A stretch of DNA of 64,000 nt from UBA7672 sp965279205 (GTDB lineage Bacteria > Pseudomonadota > Alphaproteobacteria > Caulobacterales > Hyphomonadaceae): contig OZ257144.1 of NCBI GenBank assembly GCA_965279205.1, forward strand, positions 1,984,001 to 2,048,000, written 5' to 3'. Positions 52,966 through 62,330 of this stretch are shown here, in pieces (position 1 is the first letter of the stretch; each line of letters opens with the position of its first letter). A program made the translations under genes and the position numbers. The notes under the pieces were generated by a model that was given only the letters and a program-made list of their open reading frames with translations, ran no database searches and was not told the DNA's origin.

Positions 52966-53559
52966 ATGGATATAGCATATCTCGCCGCCTTCTTCGGAGG
53001 CCTGCTGGTTTTCTTCGGGACGCACTTCTACACGGCGTTCCGCACCCGCGACGGAACGGGCATCGCCGACCGCATGGGGCGCGGCGCATATATGGGCCTC
53101 TACTCGCTGCTGACGGTCGTGGGCTTCGTCGCGCTGGTATGGGGCTTTGCCTACATGAAGCCGTGGATCCCGATCTGGGATCCGCCGACATGGACGCGCC
53201 ACATCACCACGACGCTGATGTTGCCGGCGGTGATCCTGATCGTCGCGGCCTATGTGCGTCCGACCGGCTACATCAAAAAGGCGGTACGCCATCCGATGCT
53301 GACGGCGGTGAAGCTGTGGGCTCTGGCCCACCTCGTCGCCAACGGCGACCTTGCCTCGATCATCCTGTTTAGCTCGTTCCTGATCTTTGGCGTGGTCGAC
53401 CGGATTGCGGTGAAACGGCGCGGCGATGTCGGCGCCGCAAACGCCGACGCCAACATCCTCGGCGACATGATCTCAGTCGCTGTCGGGTCAGCGGTCTATG
53501 GGCTTTTCATCTACCAGCTGCACGAGATCCTGTTCGGCGCACCCATCCTGGTTGGTTAA
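52966..53559 (+). CDS. NnrU family membrane protein
   Basis: A 197-residue inner-membrane protein with about six hydrophobic helices. It opens AAFFGGLLVFFGTHFYTAF, the NnrU start with a conserved His, and carries VRHPMLTAVKLWALAHLVANGD, the family's most conserved block with two His residues. NnrU was named in denitrifiers, and the fold is related to the isoprenylcysteine methyltransferase-like and 15-cis-zeta-carotene isomerase (Z-ISO) proteins that bind haem. No nitrogen-oxide genes are near. The ATG at 52966 is the first that leaves the initial helix intact; gggc is the weak site. Confidence 0.88.
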   Translation: MDIAYLAAFFGGLLVFFGTHFYTAFRTRDGTGIADRMGRGAYMGLYSLLTVVGFVALVWGFAYMKPWIPIWDPPTWTRHITTTLMLPAVILIVAAYVRPTGYIKKAVRHPMLTAVKLWALAHLVANGDLASIILFSSFLIFGVVDRIAVKRRGDVGAANADANILGDMISVAVGSAVYGLFIYQLHEILFGAPILVG

Positions 53560-53653
53560 CCCCACCGGCCGCGCCCGAACATTGCTTCCGGGGCGTTTGG
53601 GCCCTATTGAGCGCCCTCATTGATTGAGGGGACGCGTCCCCGGGACTCCAGCC

Positions 53654-54478
53654 ATGTCCGCCCAGGTCCAATCCGCCCGCAAGACGGTCAAGGATATCGC
53701 CGCCGCGAAGGGCGCGACGCCGTTGGTTTGCCTGACCGCCTACACCGCGCCGATGGCCGAACTGCTGGACGACAAGTGCGATCTTCTCCTGGTCGGCGAC
53801 AGCGTCGGCATGGTCGTGCACGGACTGCCCACCACGGTCGGCGTCACGCTCGAGATGATGATCCTGCACGGTCAGGCGGTGATGCGTTCATCGAAGCGCG
53901 CCTTCGTCGTCGTCGACATGCCGTTCGGGTCCTACGAGGCTTCGGTCGAGCAGGCCTTCATGAACGCCTCGCGGATCATGAAAGAGACGGGCTGCCAGGC
54001 CGTGAAAATCGAGGCAGGCGAATACGCCGCAGCCACCGTCCGGTATCTGGTCGACAGGGGCATTCCCGTGATGGCCCATGTCGGCCTTCGCCCCCAGGCG
54101 ACCAATGTCGACGGCGGCTTCAAGGCAAAAGGCCGCACCGAGGCCGAGCGCCATCGCACGATCGCCGAGGCCGTAGCCGCCAATGAGGCGGGCTGTTTCG
54201 CCATGGTCATCGAGGGGGTGGCCGAGGACCTTGCTGCGCAGATCACGAAGCGGGTTTCCTGCGCCACCATCGGAATCGGGGCCTCTGGCGCCTGCGATGG
54301 CCAGATTCTCGTCACAGACGATCTTCTGGGCATGTTCGACTGGACGCCGCGATTCGTGCGACGTTATGCCGACCTCCGCGCCGAAATCGGCAAAGCGGTG
54401 GATGGATATGCCTCGGATGTGAGGGCCCGGCGCTTTCCCGGGGAAAAAGAGACCTACACCCTCAAAAAACAGCCATAA
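53654..54478 (+). CDS. panB: 3-methyl-2-oxobutanoate hydroxymethyltransferase
   Basis: A 274-residue TIM-barrel enzyme making ketopantoate, the first step of pantothenate and coenzyme A synthesis. Motifs are LTAYTAPMAELLD, LLLVGDSVGMVVHG (metal-binding Asp), VVVDMPFGSYE, MAHVGLRPQ, AMVIEGV with the catalytic Glu, and LVTDDLLGMFD. The ATG at 53654 gives the standard N-terminus and length; an in-frame TTG ten codons earlier is less likely. panC is not adjacent. Downstream are a tandem 18-base repeat and the yfgM-bamB-der genes. Confidence 0.95.
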   Translation: MSAQVQSARKTVKDIAAAKGATPLVCLTAYTAPMAELLDDKCDLLLVGDSVGMVVHGLPTTVGVTLEMMILHGQAVMRSSKRAFVVVDMPFGSYEASVEQAFMNASRIMKETGCQAVKIEAGEYAAATVRYLVDRGIPVMAHVGLRPQATNVDGGFKAKGRTEAERHRTIAEAVAANEAGCFAMVIEGVAEDLAAQITKRVSCATIGIGASGACDGQILVTDDLLGMFDWTPRFVRRYADLRAEIGKAVDGYASDVRARRFPGEKETYTLKKQP

Positions 54479-54481
54479 TCC

Positions 54482-54517
54482 CAACGGCCCATCTGTCCTC
54501 AACGGCCCATCTTTCCT
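54482..54517. repeat. Two tandem copies of an 18-base sequence
   Basis: caacggcccatctgtcct (54482-54499) is followed at once by caacggcccatctttcct (54500-54517), with one mismatch, and a further caac. It lies between panB and the yfgM-like gene. It could be a slipped duplication or a pair of protein sites. The following bases to 54589 include two nearly identical gttgcccca stretches. Confidence 0.75.
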
Positions 54518-54589
54518 CAACAGCTAAGGCGAATTGCCGGGGCGGGTTGCCCCAGCTAAGTTGCCCCACCTTTCCGGAGCCCCCCGCGC

Positions 54590-55348
54590 GTGACCGATAT
54601 CTTTGAAGAAGTCGACCAGAGTCTGCGCGAGGACAAGCTCGGCAATTTCTGGAAGCGCTGGCAGTTCGCTGTCTATGGCGTCGTCGCGGTCGTCGTTGTT
54701 GGCGTTGGTGTCTTCGAATTCATGCGCTGGCAGCGTGACCAGGAGATCGACCGCTCGGCCAAGGTCTATGACGCAGCCTATGCAGCGATGGAAAAGCAGG
54801 ATCTCGCCGCTGCGCGGACGGAGTTCCTCTCGCTCGCCAACGACAAGACCGGTTTCGGCGCCCTGTCGGGCCACATGCTCGCGGGCCTTGAGAAGCAGCT
54901 GACCAATGACAGCGCCACCATCGAGAAAGCGCTGGCGGATGCAGCCGCCAAGGACACCGGCATTCTCGCCGAGCTTGCGACACTGAAGCTCGCTTACACC
55001 AAAGCAGACTCGGCGCCGATCACCGAGCTGGAATCGATCCTCAAGCCATTGCTGGCCAAGAAGGGCTACAGCTCGGCGCTGGCACGCGAACTGGTTGCCG
55101 CCAAGGCGCTGTCGGATGGCGATGTTGAACGCGCCCGCGACGAATTCGAAACGCTGGAGCTGGAAATCGAGGCGCCCGACGCGATGAAGCAACGGGTTCG
55201 CCAGGCGCTGCTCACCCTGCCGCCGCGCCCGGTTGCCGCCGCGCCAGCCGCCGCCGCTCCTGCCGCTACAACACCGGCGCCGGCAACCACGCTCGCCGCC
55301 ACGCCTGCCACGACGCCCGCTCAGCCGCAGCCCGGACAGAACCAATGA
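54590..55348 (+). CDS. YfgM-like membrane-anchored TPR protein
   Basis: A 252-residue protein with GTG start. The opening DIFEEVDQSLREDKLGNFWKRW is characteristic of the YfgM/TPR_21 family, followed by one membrane helix (about 23-46) and a periplasmic TPR-like helical domain (about 50-210). The last 45 residues are Ala/Pro/Thr repeats. In E. coli YfgM works with the chaperone PpiD at the Sec translocon. It is directly upstream of bamB and der, the same order as in E. coli, overlapping bamB by four bases. Confidence 0.88.
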   Translation: MTDIFEEVDQSLREDKLGNFWKRWQFAVYGVVAVVVVGVGVFEFMRWQRDQEIDRSAKVYDAAYAAMEKQDLAAARTEFLSLANDKTGFGALSGHMLAGLEKQLTNDSATIEKALADAAAKDTGILAELATLKLAYTKADSAPITELESILKPLLAKKGYSSALARELVAAKALSDGDVERARDEFETLELEIEAPDAMKQRVRQALLTLPPRPVAAAPAAAAPAATTPAPATTLAATPATTPAQPQPGQNQ

Positions 55349-56670
55349 AGTCAGTGATGCGTAACATCCTTCTCGCCCTGCCGATGGCGGCCGTGCTGGC
55401 CGCATGCGGCAACGCGCCGATCGTTCTCTCCGAGGAGGAGAAGGCGGCGCGCGTAACGGTGAACCCCTTCCAGGACAAGCTGACGCCTGATCCGGCGCTG
55501 GTCGTAACCGGCGTCACGATGCCGGCCGCCGTGCCTGTCACCGACTGGACGCAGGCAGGCCTCAACAACGCTAAGGTTCCGGGCAACCTGATCGCGGCGC
55601 CCGAGTTCAAGATCGACTGGCGCACAGGCGTCGGCGAGGGATCGGGCGAGATCAAGCGCATCGTCGCCGCTCCGGTGGTCAAGGACGGCCGCATCTTCAC
55701 GATCGACTCGTCGATGAAGGTCGCGGCGTTCGACGCCAAGTCGGGCAAGCAGGTGTGGGACAACCAGCTGAAGGCGTCCAATCCGCACTGGGACGAGTTC
55801 TCGGTCGGCGGCGGCCTCGCCATCGCGGGCGACAAGCTGATCGTTGCCTCAGGCTTCGCCTATATCACCGCGCTGTCGCTGACCGATGGCAAGGAAATCT
55901 GGAAGCGCCGCGTGGACAGCCCGTTGTCGAGTTCGCCTGCCATCATGGGCAACCGCGCTTTCCTGATATCCACCAACAACGATTTCTACGCGGTCGATAC
56001 CGACACTGGCGAGATCATGTGGAACGACCAGGCGATCTCGGAATCCGCGCGCGTGTTGTCATCGCCCAGCCCGGCGGTCACGCAGGACATCCTCGCTGTT
56101 GGCTATTCGTCGGGCGAGCTGATTGCCTACCTGCCGGCCAACGGCCGCCGCCTGTGGACCGACACGCTGACCTCGACCGGCCGCTACACGCCATTGTCGG
56201 CGATCAACGACATCGCCGGCAAGCCGACGATCCAGGACGGCGTCGTCTATGCCGCCAGCCACTCCGGCGTTCTCACCGCGATCGACGCCCGCAGCGGATC
56301 GCGGATCTGGAGCGTGACGTTCGGGTCGCGCCAGGGCCCGGTGATCGGCGGCAATTTCCTGTTCGTGGTCGGCACGGGCGGCAAGGTCGCCTGCTTCAAC
56401 AAGATCGACGGCAAGGTCGTCTGGGTTCGTGAGCTGCCGGAGTTCCGGGACAACAACAAGGAAAACCGGATCGTCTGGACCGGGCCGCTGATCGCGTCCG
56501 ACCGTCTGGTCATCGCTTCGTCGGAAGGCGACGTGATTGCCTTGTCGCCACAGACCGGCGAGACGGTGTCGGAGCTCAAGGTTGGCCAGAGCATCTTCAT
56601 CGAGCCGATCGCCGCAGCCGGCAAGGTTTTTGTCCTGACCGATCAGGCGCAGCTGATCGCGATCAAGTAG
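55345..56670 (+). CDS. bamB: Outer-membrane assembly lipoprotein BamB
   Basis: A 441-residue lipoprotein of the BAM complex, which inserts beta-barrel proteins such as the two TonB receptors in this window. The lipobox LAAC puts the lipidated Cys at residue 21. The remainder is an eight-bladed PQQ-type beta-propeller, seen from repeated G..VWD, LTDGKEIWKRRV, DTDTGEIMWNDQ, LPANGRRLWTD and KIDGKVVWVREL blade motifs. It sits between yfgM and der, the usual context. Confidence 0.93.
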   Translation: MKSVMRNILLALPMAAVLAACGNAPIVLSEEEKAARVTVNPFQDKLTPDPALVVTGVTMPAAVPVTDWTQAGLNNAKVPGNLIAAPEFKIDWRTGVGEGSGEIKRIVAAPVVKDGRIFTIDSSMKVAAFDAKSGKQVWDNQLKASNPHWDEFSVGGGLAIAGDKLIVASGFAYITALSLTDGKEIWKRRVDSPLSSSPAIMGNRAFLISTNNDFYAVDTDTGEIMWNDQAISESARVLSSPSPAVTQDILAVGYSSGELIAYLPANGRRLWTDTLTSTGRYTPLSAINDIAGKPTIQDGVVYAASHSGVLTAIDARSGSRIWSVTFGSRQGPVIGGNFLFVVGTGGKVACFNKIDGKVVWVRELPEFRDNNKENRIVWTGPLIASDRLVIASSEGDVIALSPQTGETVSELKVGQSIFIEPIAAAGKVFVLTDQAQLIAIK

Positions 56671-56713
56671 GACTTTCTCAAGTAGACCGCGGACTTGCGG
56701 TTGGAGTTTCCCA

Positions 56714-58114
56714 ATGGCGTTGAAGGTGGCCATCGTCGGTCGCCCGAATGTCGGTAAATCGACGTTGTTCAACCGGCTCGCGGGCCGGAAGATTGCAATT
56801 GTCGATGACCAGCCCGGGGTAACGCGCGATCGCAAGGAAACCACAGGCCGCCTTGGCGACCTCGACCTCCTTCTCATCGACACGGCGGGCTTCGAGGACG
56901 TCAACGACGCCTCGCTGGAAACCCGCATGCGTCGCCAAACCGAGGTCGCGATCAACGAGGCTGACGTCACGATCTTCCTTTACGACGCCCGCGCGGGCGT
57001 GACGCCGATCGACGAACGCTTCGCCCAGCTCCTGCGCAAGTCCGGCAAGCCCGTCGTCCTTGCCGCCAACAAGTGCGAGGGCAAGCAGGGTGACGAAGGC
57101 CTGATGGACGCCTGGCGCCTCGGCCTCGGCGAGCCAGCGCCCATATCGGCCGAACACGGTGAGGGTATGTCCGACCTCTTCGACGGCCTCGCCGCGGCTC
57201 AGGAAAGGCTGGAGCGCTCAGGCGAATTCGTGTCGCTTGATCCGGTCATCGAAGACGAGGAACCGTTCGACCCCGACGTCGAGGCGCCGCCCGAGCCGGA
57301 CAAGCCCATCCGCATCGCCTTCGTTGGCCGCCCCAATGCCGGCAAGTCGACGCTGCTCAACGGCATCCTCGAGGACGAGCGCTTCATCACCGGTCCTGAA
57401 GCGGGCATCACGCGCGACAGCGTCACAGTGGCGTGGCGCTGGAAGGACAAGGAAATCCGCCTCGTCGACACCGCCGGCCTGCGCAAGCGCGCCAAGGTGC
57501 AGGACAAGCTCGAACGCGCCTCAACCATGGAGACGACGCACTCGATCCGCTTCGCCGACGTGGTCGTTCTCGTGATGGATCCGCGCGACGCCTTTGAGAA
57601 GCAGGACGTGCAAATCGCCAACCTCGTCATCCGCGAGGGGCGGGGCATGGTCTACGCGATCACCAAGTGGGACACGGTCGACAACCCTTCCGAAGCCCGC
57701 AAGGAGATGGATCACCAGGCCACCGCGCACCTTCCGCACGCCGGCGGCACGCCGCTGGTTCCAGTTTCCGGCATCACGCGCAAGAACCTCGACAAGCTGA
57801 TGGATGCCTGCGTGAAGGTCCACAAGGATTGGTCAGCGCGCGTGAAGACACGCGACCTCAACGACTGGTTGGCCTACGTCACGCAGAAACACCCGCCGCC
57901 GGCGCCGAACGGCAAGCGCATCAAGCCGCGCTACATGGCGCAGATGAAGACGCGCCCACCGACCTTCGTGCTGATGGCGAGCCGCGCCAACGAAATGCCG
58001 GAGACCTACAAGCGCTACCTGCTCAACGAACTGCGCGAAGCGTTCGACCTTCCGGGCGTTCCAATTCGGCTGGTGCTGCGCCAGGGCAAGAACCCGTTCG
58101 CGGACAAGGAATAG
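56714..58114 (+). CDS. der: GTPase Der (EngA), 50S assembly
   Basis: A 466-residue GTPase with two G domains in tandem. The first has GRPNVGKST at 9-17 and DTAGF; its G4 motif is NKCEG instead of NKxD, a variant common in alphaproteobacterial Der. The second (about 198-370) has GRPNAGKST, DTAGLRKR and TKWD. A KH-like domain (about 385-460) ends LPGVPIRLVLRQGKNPF. It binds 23S rRNA and is required for 50S assembly. The gene follows bamB by 43 bases. Confidence 0.97.
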   Translation: MALKVAIVGRPNVGKSTLFNRLAGRKIAIVDDQPGVTRDRKETTGRLGDLDLLLIDTAGFEDVNDASLETRMRRQTEVAINEADVTIFLYDARAGVTPIDERFAQLLRKSGKPVVLAANKCEGKQGDEGLMDAWRLGLGEPAPISAEHGEGMSDLFDGLAAAQERLERSGEFVSLDPVIEDEEPFDPDVEAPPEPDKPIRIAFVGRPNAGKSTLLNGILEDERFITGPEAGITRDSVTVAWRWKDKEIRLVDTAGLRKRAKVQDKLERASTMETTHSIRFADVVVLVMDPRDAFEKQDVQIANLVIREGRGMVYAITKWDTVDNPSEARKEMDHQATAHLPHAGGTPLVPVSGITRKNLDKLMDACVKVHKDWSARVKTRDLNDWLAYVTQKHPPPAPNGKRIKPRYMAQMKTRPPTFVLMASRANEMPETYKRYLLNELREAFDLPGVPIRLVLRQGKNPFADKE

Positions 58115-58129
58115 AAGCCTTCGCGGTTT

Positions 58130-58843
58130 CTACTGTTTCGTGCGCTTCGCAAACACGATCCGCTCGCCGTGCAGCGTGCACTCCGGCGACAGGTATTGAG
58201 GGATCGTCGAAGCGACCTCGTCCGGCGTCGGCAAGGTGAGCGGGTCTTCCCCGGGCATGGCCTCGAAGCGCATCTTGGTGCGAACCGCGCCGGGGTCGAA
58301 AAGGTTGACGCGGATAGGTGTCTTTTCGACTTCGTCGGCGTAGCAGGCGATCATCGTTTCCAGCGCGGCCTTGGTCGCGCCGTAGACGCCCCAGAAGGCG
58401 CGTGGGCGCGGGACGACGCCGGCGGTGACAAACAGCGCGCGTCCGGCCTCGCTCATGCGCAGTAGCGGGTGCGTTGCGCGGATCAGGCGCCAGTTCGCGG
58501 TGAAGTTGACGTCCAGCGTTTCCTGGAAGCTTGCCGGGCTCACAGCCTCCAGCGGACCCAGCGTGCCAAGGACCCCGGCATTCCCGAGCAGGCCATCGAG
58601 GCGGCCAAAGCGTTCCAGCAGGGCCGAGGCCAGACGATCAATCGCCTGCATGTCGCGCAGGTCCAGCGGGATCAGCGTCGCCGAATGACCGGTGGTCGTG
58701 CGAATTTCGTCATCGAGCGCGGTTAGCGCCTTCTCGGACCGCGCGGTTGCAATGACATGATTGCCGGCCTTGGCGAGCGCCAGGGCGGCAGCGCGGCCGA
58801 TGCCCTTCGAGGCGCCGGTAACGAGGACGATGCGACGATCCAT
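58130..58843 (-). CDS. SDR-family protein with an altered catalytic Ser
   Basis: A 237-residue short-chain dehydrogenase-like protein. The NAD(P) motif TGASKGIG is at residues 9-16, the NAG motif at 88-90 and the Tyr-x3-Lys pair at Y154 and K158 (YGATK). The catalytic Ser that precedes Tyr by 13 residues is replaced by Ala141 (FVTAGV). That could lower or alter activity. The substrate is unknown. It ends 16 bases from the der stop, converging with it, and starts only three bases after the end of purF, so it is likely co-transcribed with purF and cvpA. Confidence 0.88.
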   Translation of the reverse strand: MDRRIVLVTGASKGIGRAAALALAKAGNHVIATARSEKALTALDDEIRTTTGHSATLIPLDLRDMQAIDRLASALLERFGRLDGLLGNAGVLGTLGPLEAVSPASFQETLDVNFTANWRLIRATHPLLRMSEAGRALFVTAGVVPRPRAFWGVYGATKAALETMIACYADEVEKTPIRVNLFDPGAVRTKMRFEAMPGEDPLTLPTPDEVASTIPQYLSPECTLHGERIVFAKRTKQ

Positions 58844-58846
58844 GAT

Positions 58847-60322
58847 CTAGTCGTCAAGCAGCGAGAGCTGCTGCTCCTTGGACGCCATGTCATGGTCGCG
58901 GTCGACCAGCTTGGTCGGGTAGTCGCCCGTGAAACAGTGATCGGCAAATTGTGGCGTGGCGTCGTTGCGCTTGCCCTTGCCGAGGGCCTCGTAGAAGCCG
59001 GGCAGCGAGATGAAGGCGAGGCTGTCGACCTTCAGGTAGCGTTTCATCTGGTCGATGCTCATGGAGGAGGCGATAAGTTCTTCCTTCGAGGGCATGTCGA
59101 TGCCGTAGAAGTCCGGGTGCTTGATCGGCGGGCTGGCGACGCGGAAGTGGATCTCGGCGGCGCCGGCGTCGCGCACCATCTGGACGATCTTCTGTGAGGT
59201 GTTGCCACGGACAATCGAGTCATCGACCAGGACGACGCGCTTGCCATCGAGGATCGGCTTGTTGGGCGCGTGCTTGCGCGAGACAGAGCGCTGGCGGCCG
59301 GTCTGGGTCGGCTGGATGAAGGTGCGGCCGACATAGTGGTTGCGGATGATGCCGAAGCCGAACGGGATGCCGGACTGTTCTGCATAGCCGAGCGCGGCCG
59401 GGCTGCCGCCGTCGGGTACCGGGCAGATCAGGTCGGCCTCGACATGATGCTCGCGCGCCAGCACGCGGCCGAAACGCTGGCGCGTTTCATAGACGCTCTG
59501 GCCGTGCATGATGCTGTCGGGACGGGCGAAGTAGACGTATTCGAACACGCACGGGCTGGCGCGGGTGGCCGGGAAGGGCGTGAGGCTCTCAACGCCGTTC
59601 TCATTGATGACCACCACTTCGCCGGCCTCGATGTTGCGGACGAAGCTGGCGCCAATCGCGTCAAGCGCGCAGGTCTCCGAGCAGAGGACGGGCGAGCCGT
59701 CATCGAGGGCGCCAAGCACCAGCGGGCGCAGGCCCCAAGGATCGCGGGCGCCGATCATCTTGTCGTTGGTGAGGGCGACGAAGGCATAGCCGCCGTCGAG
59801 CTGGCGCAGAGCGTCGATGAAGCGGTCCTCAATGCGATTGCGCATGGAGCGTGCGGTGAGCTGAAGCACCACTTCGGTGTCCATGGTCGACTGGAAGATG
59901 GCGCCGTTCTGGACCAGCTCGCGATGGATGGCGCGGGCGTTGGTGAGGTTGCCATTGTGCGCGATAGCGAGGCCGCCATGGGCGAGGTCGGCATAGATCG
60001 GCTGGATGTTGCGCAGCACGACCCGGCCGGACGTGGAATAGCGGTTGTGGCCGATCGCCATGCGGCCGGGCAGGCGGGAGATCGCGCCGGCTTCCTCACT
60101 AAAATTGTCGCCGACGAGGCCCATGTGGCGCTCGGACCGGAACGTGCCGCCCTTGCCGTCAAAGGTGACGATGCCGCAGGCTTCCTGTCCGCGGTGCTGC
60201 AGAGCGTGGAGACCGAGAGCCGTCAGAACCGCGGCGTCCTCGCGCCCGAAGACGCCGAACACGCCGCACTTGTGGCCCATGCCGTCCTTGAAGCCCGGGC
60301 GGAAGTCGTCATCGTCCAGCAT
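58847..60322 (-). CDS. purF: Amidophosphoribosyltransferase
   Basis: A 491-residue enzyme catalysing the first committed step of purine synthesis, PRPP plus glutamine to phosphoribosylamine. The ATG at 60322 with AGGA nine bases upstream leaves a short propeptide before the nucleophile Cys19 (HKCGVFGVFG); the frame is open further up into cvpA but without a good start. The glutaminase half shows ALQHRGQEACGI and HNGNLTNA; the PRPP site is RVVLVDDSIVRGNTS. The cvpA-purF order is the same as in E. coli. The two genes are close enough to be one transcript with the SDR gene. Confidence 0.95.
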   Translation of the reverse strand: MLDDDDFRPGFKDGMGHKCGVFGVFGREDAAVLTALGLHALQHRGQEACGIVTFDGKGGTFRSERHMGLVGDNFSEEAGAISRLPGRMAIGHNRYSTSGRVVLRNIQPIYADLAHGGLAIAHNGNLTNARAIHRELVQNGAIFQSTMDTEVVLQLTARSMRNRIEDRFIDALRQLDGGYAFVALTNDKMIGARDPWGLRPLVLGALDDGSPVLCSETCALDAIGASFVRNIEAGEVVVINENGVESLTPFPATRASPCVFEYVYFARPDSIMHGQSVYETRQRFGRVLAREHHVEADLICPVPDGGSPAALGYAEQSGIPFGFGIIRNHYVGRTFIQPTQTGRQRSVSRKHAPNKPILDGKRVVLVDDSIVRGNTSQKIVQMVRDAGAAEIHFRVASPPIKHPDFYGIDMPSKEELIASSMSIDQMKRYLKVDSLAFISLPGFYEALGKGKRNDATPQFADHCFTGDYPTKLVDRDHDMASKEQQLSLLDD

Positions 60323-60384
60323 CTGGCCCAGTCCTGGATCATCGAAGGTGTCAGGACTGTCCAGTTTCGCCTCCGGGGGCAATG

Positions 60385-60939
60385 CTACTGACTGTTCTGC
60401 GGCGTAGATGTGGTCGCGGGCGCGGCCGTACCAGCCTTGATCTGTTCCGCCAGTCCAGGAATGGTCTTGGCGGCCCATGTCGCGGCGGTGTCCAATAGCG
60501 GGTAGCTGGCCGATTTGACAATCTCCGGCGGCTCTTCGCCCCGGGGTAGAACCTGGTGCATCAGCATCACGAAAAGGATGGACGCCAGGACGCCCCGGGC
60601 GACGCCAAACGCCGCTCCTGCAATGCGATCCAGCGCCCCGATCTCGGGCGAGGAATGGATAAGCTTGGACAGCCGGCCGCCAGCGAAGGCTGCGATCATG
60701 TATGCGACCAAAAAGCCCACCACCACCAGAATGGCCGCGGGGATCATCGATGGCTCATTGGGCGAGATCACCGATTTGAGCGGCGCTTCGAGATAGGTGA
60801 GGCAGAGGATCGCCGCGATACCGCCGATAATGAAGGAAATGACCGAGAAGGCTTCGCGAATCAGGCCGCGCCCAACGGACATCACCGCCGAGACGACGAT
60901 CAAGACCACAATGATGATGTCGAACACCGAAAAAGGCAT
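60385..60939 (-). CDS. cvpA: CvpA family membrane protein
   Basis: A 184-residue inner-membrane protein with four hydrophobic helices (about 5-25, 30-48, 65-88 and 105-125). The opening FDIIIVVLIVVSAVMSVGRGLIREAFSV (first helices) and the DRIAGAAFGVARGVL block are the CvpA signature. In E. coli the gene is needed for colicin V export and purine-linked phenotypes; its molecular role remains uncertain. It lies directly upstream of purF, the ancestral arrangement. Confidence 0.9.
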   Translation of the reverse strand: MPFSVFDIIIVVLIVVSAVMSVGRGLIREAFSVISFIIGGIAAILCLTYLEAPLKSVISPNEPSMIPAAILVVVGFLVAYMIAAFAGGRLSKLIHSSPEIGALDRIAGAAFGVARGVLASILFVMLMHQVLPRGEEPPEIVKSASYPLLDTAATWAAKTIPGLAEQIKAGTAAPATTSTPQNSQ

Positions 60940-60956
60940 ATCGGCCCCACCTACCT

Positions 60957-62330
60957 CTACTCAGAGTCCCCGCCTAGCACGTCCACAAGGTCCTGCAGTC
61001 TGGATAGCCCATGGACGGCCATGCCGTCGACTGTATCTGGCGCCCCGGGCGGGACAAAAGCTCTAGTAAAACCAAGCCTTGCTGCTTCTCGCAGTCGGGG
61101 CTCGATGCGTCCTACGGGGCGAATCGCTCCCGAGAGAGCAACTTCGCCGAAGAACACTGATCCTGCCGGGAAAGGACGGTCGAGTAGCGACGAAGCAAGG
61201 GCGGCTGCAGCGGCAAGATCTCCGGCCGGCTCGACGATGCGATAGCCGCCCGTCACGCTGAGATAGACGTCGCGATTGCCAAAGCGGAGACCACAACGCG
61301 CATCGAACACCGCGAGCAGCATGGCAAGACGCGAGCCGTCCCAACCAACGATCGAGCGACGCGGGCTGCCAGCGGATTCCTGTCCGGCGAGCGCCTGAAC
61401 TTCCGCAAGTACAGGGCGCGAGCCTTCCATCGCGGCGAACACGGCGCGGCCCGAAGACTGCGCCTCGGCGCCTGCGAGAAAGAGCGCAGACGGATCGCGC
61501 GCTGGCGTGAGGCCGAGTTCGCCCATCTCGAACACGCCGATCTCGTCGGTGGGGCCAAAGCGATTCTTCACCGAACGAAGAATGCGGAACTGATGGCCGC
61601 GTTCGCCCTCAAAATAGAAGACCGCGTCGACCATGTGCTCAAGCACGCGGGGACCCGCGATCTGCCCGTCCTTTGTGACGTGACCCACGAGGACAACCGC
61701 AGCGCCGGTCTTCTTGGCAAAACGCGTGAGCTCCTGCGAACAGGCGCGAACCTGCGCCACCGAACCGGGCGCAGCTTCGAGACTGTCGGACCAGAGCGTC
61801 TGCACGCTGTCGATGACGATCAGTTCGGGTTGCGCCGCCTTCAGCGCTTTCAGAATCGAACGCAGGTCGGTTTCGGCCGCGAGCTGAACCGGCGATTGCG
61901 AGACGCCAAGCCGGCGCGCGCGGCCCTGGATCTGGGAGATCGCTTCCTCGCCGGAAATGTAAACCGACTTCACGCCAGCCTTCCCCATGGAGGCAGCCGC
62001 CTGCAGTAACAGCGTCGACTTCCCTATGCCTGGATCGCCGCCGACGAGAATGGCGGAGGAGCGGGCAATACCGCCTCCGAAGACCCGGTCGAGTTCGTTG
62101 ATGCCTGTCGAAAGACGTGGCGGTGGGGGGTCAGCGGAATCGAGTGGAGCGAATTCGACATTGCCAGTCCGGGTCTTTGTCCCGGAAGCCGGTGTGGCGA
62201 GGCCACCAGGCGCGCTGATGGTTTCCTCGACCAGCGAATTCCACGCTCCGCACGCCTCGCACCGGCCCGACCATTTTGCATGGGCGGTTCCGCAGGATTG
62301 GCAGACATAGGCGGTATTTGATTTGGCCAT
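60957..62330 (-). CDS. radA: DNA repair protein RadA
   Basis: A 457-residue RecA-like ATPase that processes recombination intermediates by branch migration. I start it at the ATG three codons inside the longest frame (MAKSNTAYVC). The N-terminal zinc finger uses C10, C13, C24 and C27. Walker A is GGDPGIGKST, followed by the RadA-specific KNRFGPTDE motif and a C-terminal Lon-protease-like domain (GGYRIVEPAGDLAAAAALASS) lacking the catalytic dyad. It ends 17 bases before cvpA on the same strand, giving the order radA-cvpA-purF. Confidence 0.96.
   Translation of the reverse strand: MAKSNTAYVCQSCGTAHAKWSGRCEACGAWNSLVEETISAPGGLATPASGTKTRTGNVEFAPLDSADPPPPRLSTGINELDRVFGGGIARSSAILVGGDPGIGKSTLLLQAAASMGKAGVKSVYISGEEAISQIQGRARRLGVSQSPVQLAAETDLRSILKALKAAQPELIVIDSVQTLWSDSLEAAPGSVAQVRACSQELTRFAKKTGAAVVLVGHVTKDGQIAGPRVLEHMVDAVFYFEGERGHQFRILRSVKNRFGPTDEIGVFEMGELGLTPARDPSALFLAGAEAQSSGRAVFAAMEGSRPVLAEVQALAGQESAGSPRRSIVGWDGSRLAMLLAVFDARCGLRFGNRDVYLSVTGGYRIVEPAGDLAAAAALASSLLDRPFPAGSVFFGEVALSGAIRPVGRIEPRLREAARLGFTRAFVPPGAPDTVDGMAVHGLSRLQDLVDVLGGDSE

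Noticed and set aside
59270..60391. Forward frame of over 370 codons opposite purF
   Set aside because: Antisense shadow of purF; no recognisable domain.
60322..60478. An N-terminally extended PurF reaching into cvpA
   Set aside because: The extension has no family match and would place the nucleophile Cys about 70 residues from the start instead of a short propeptide.
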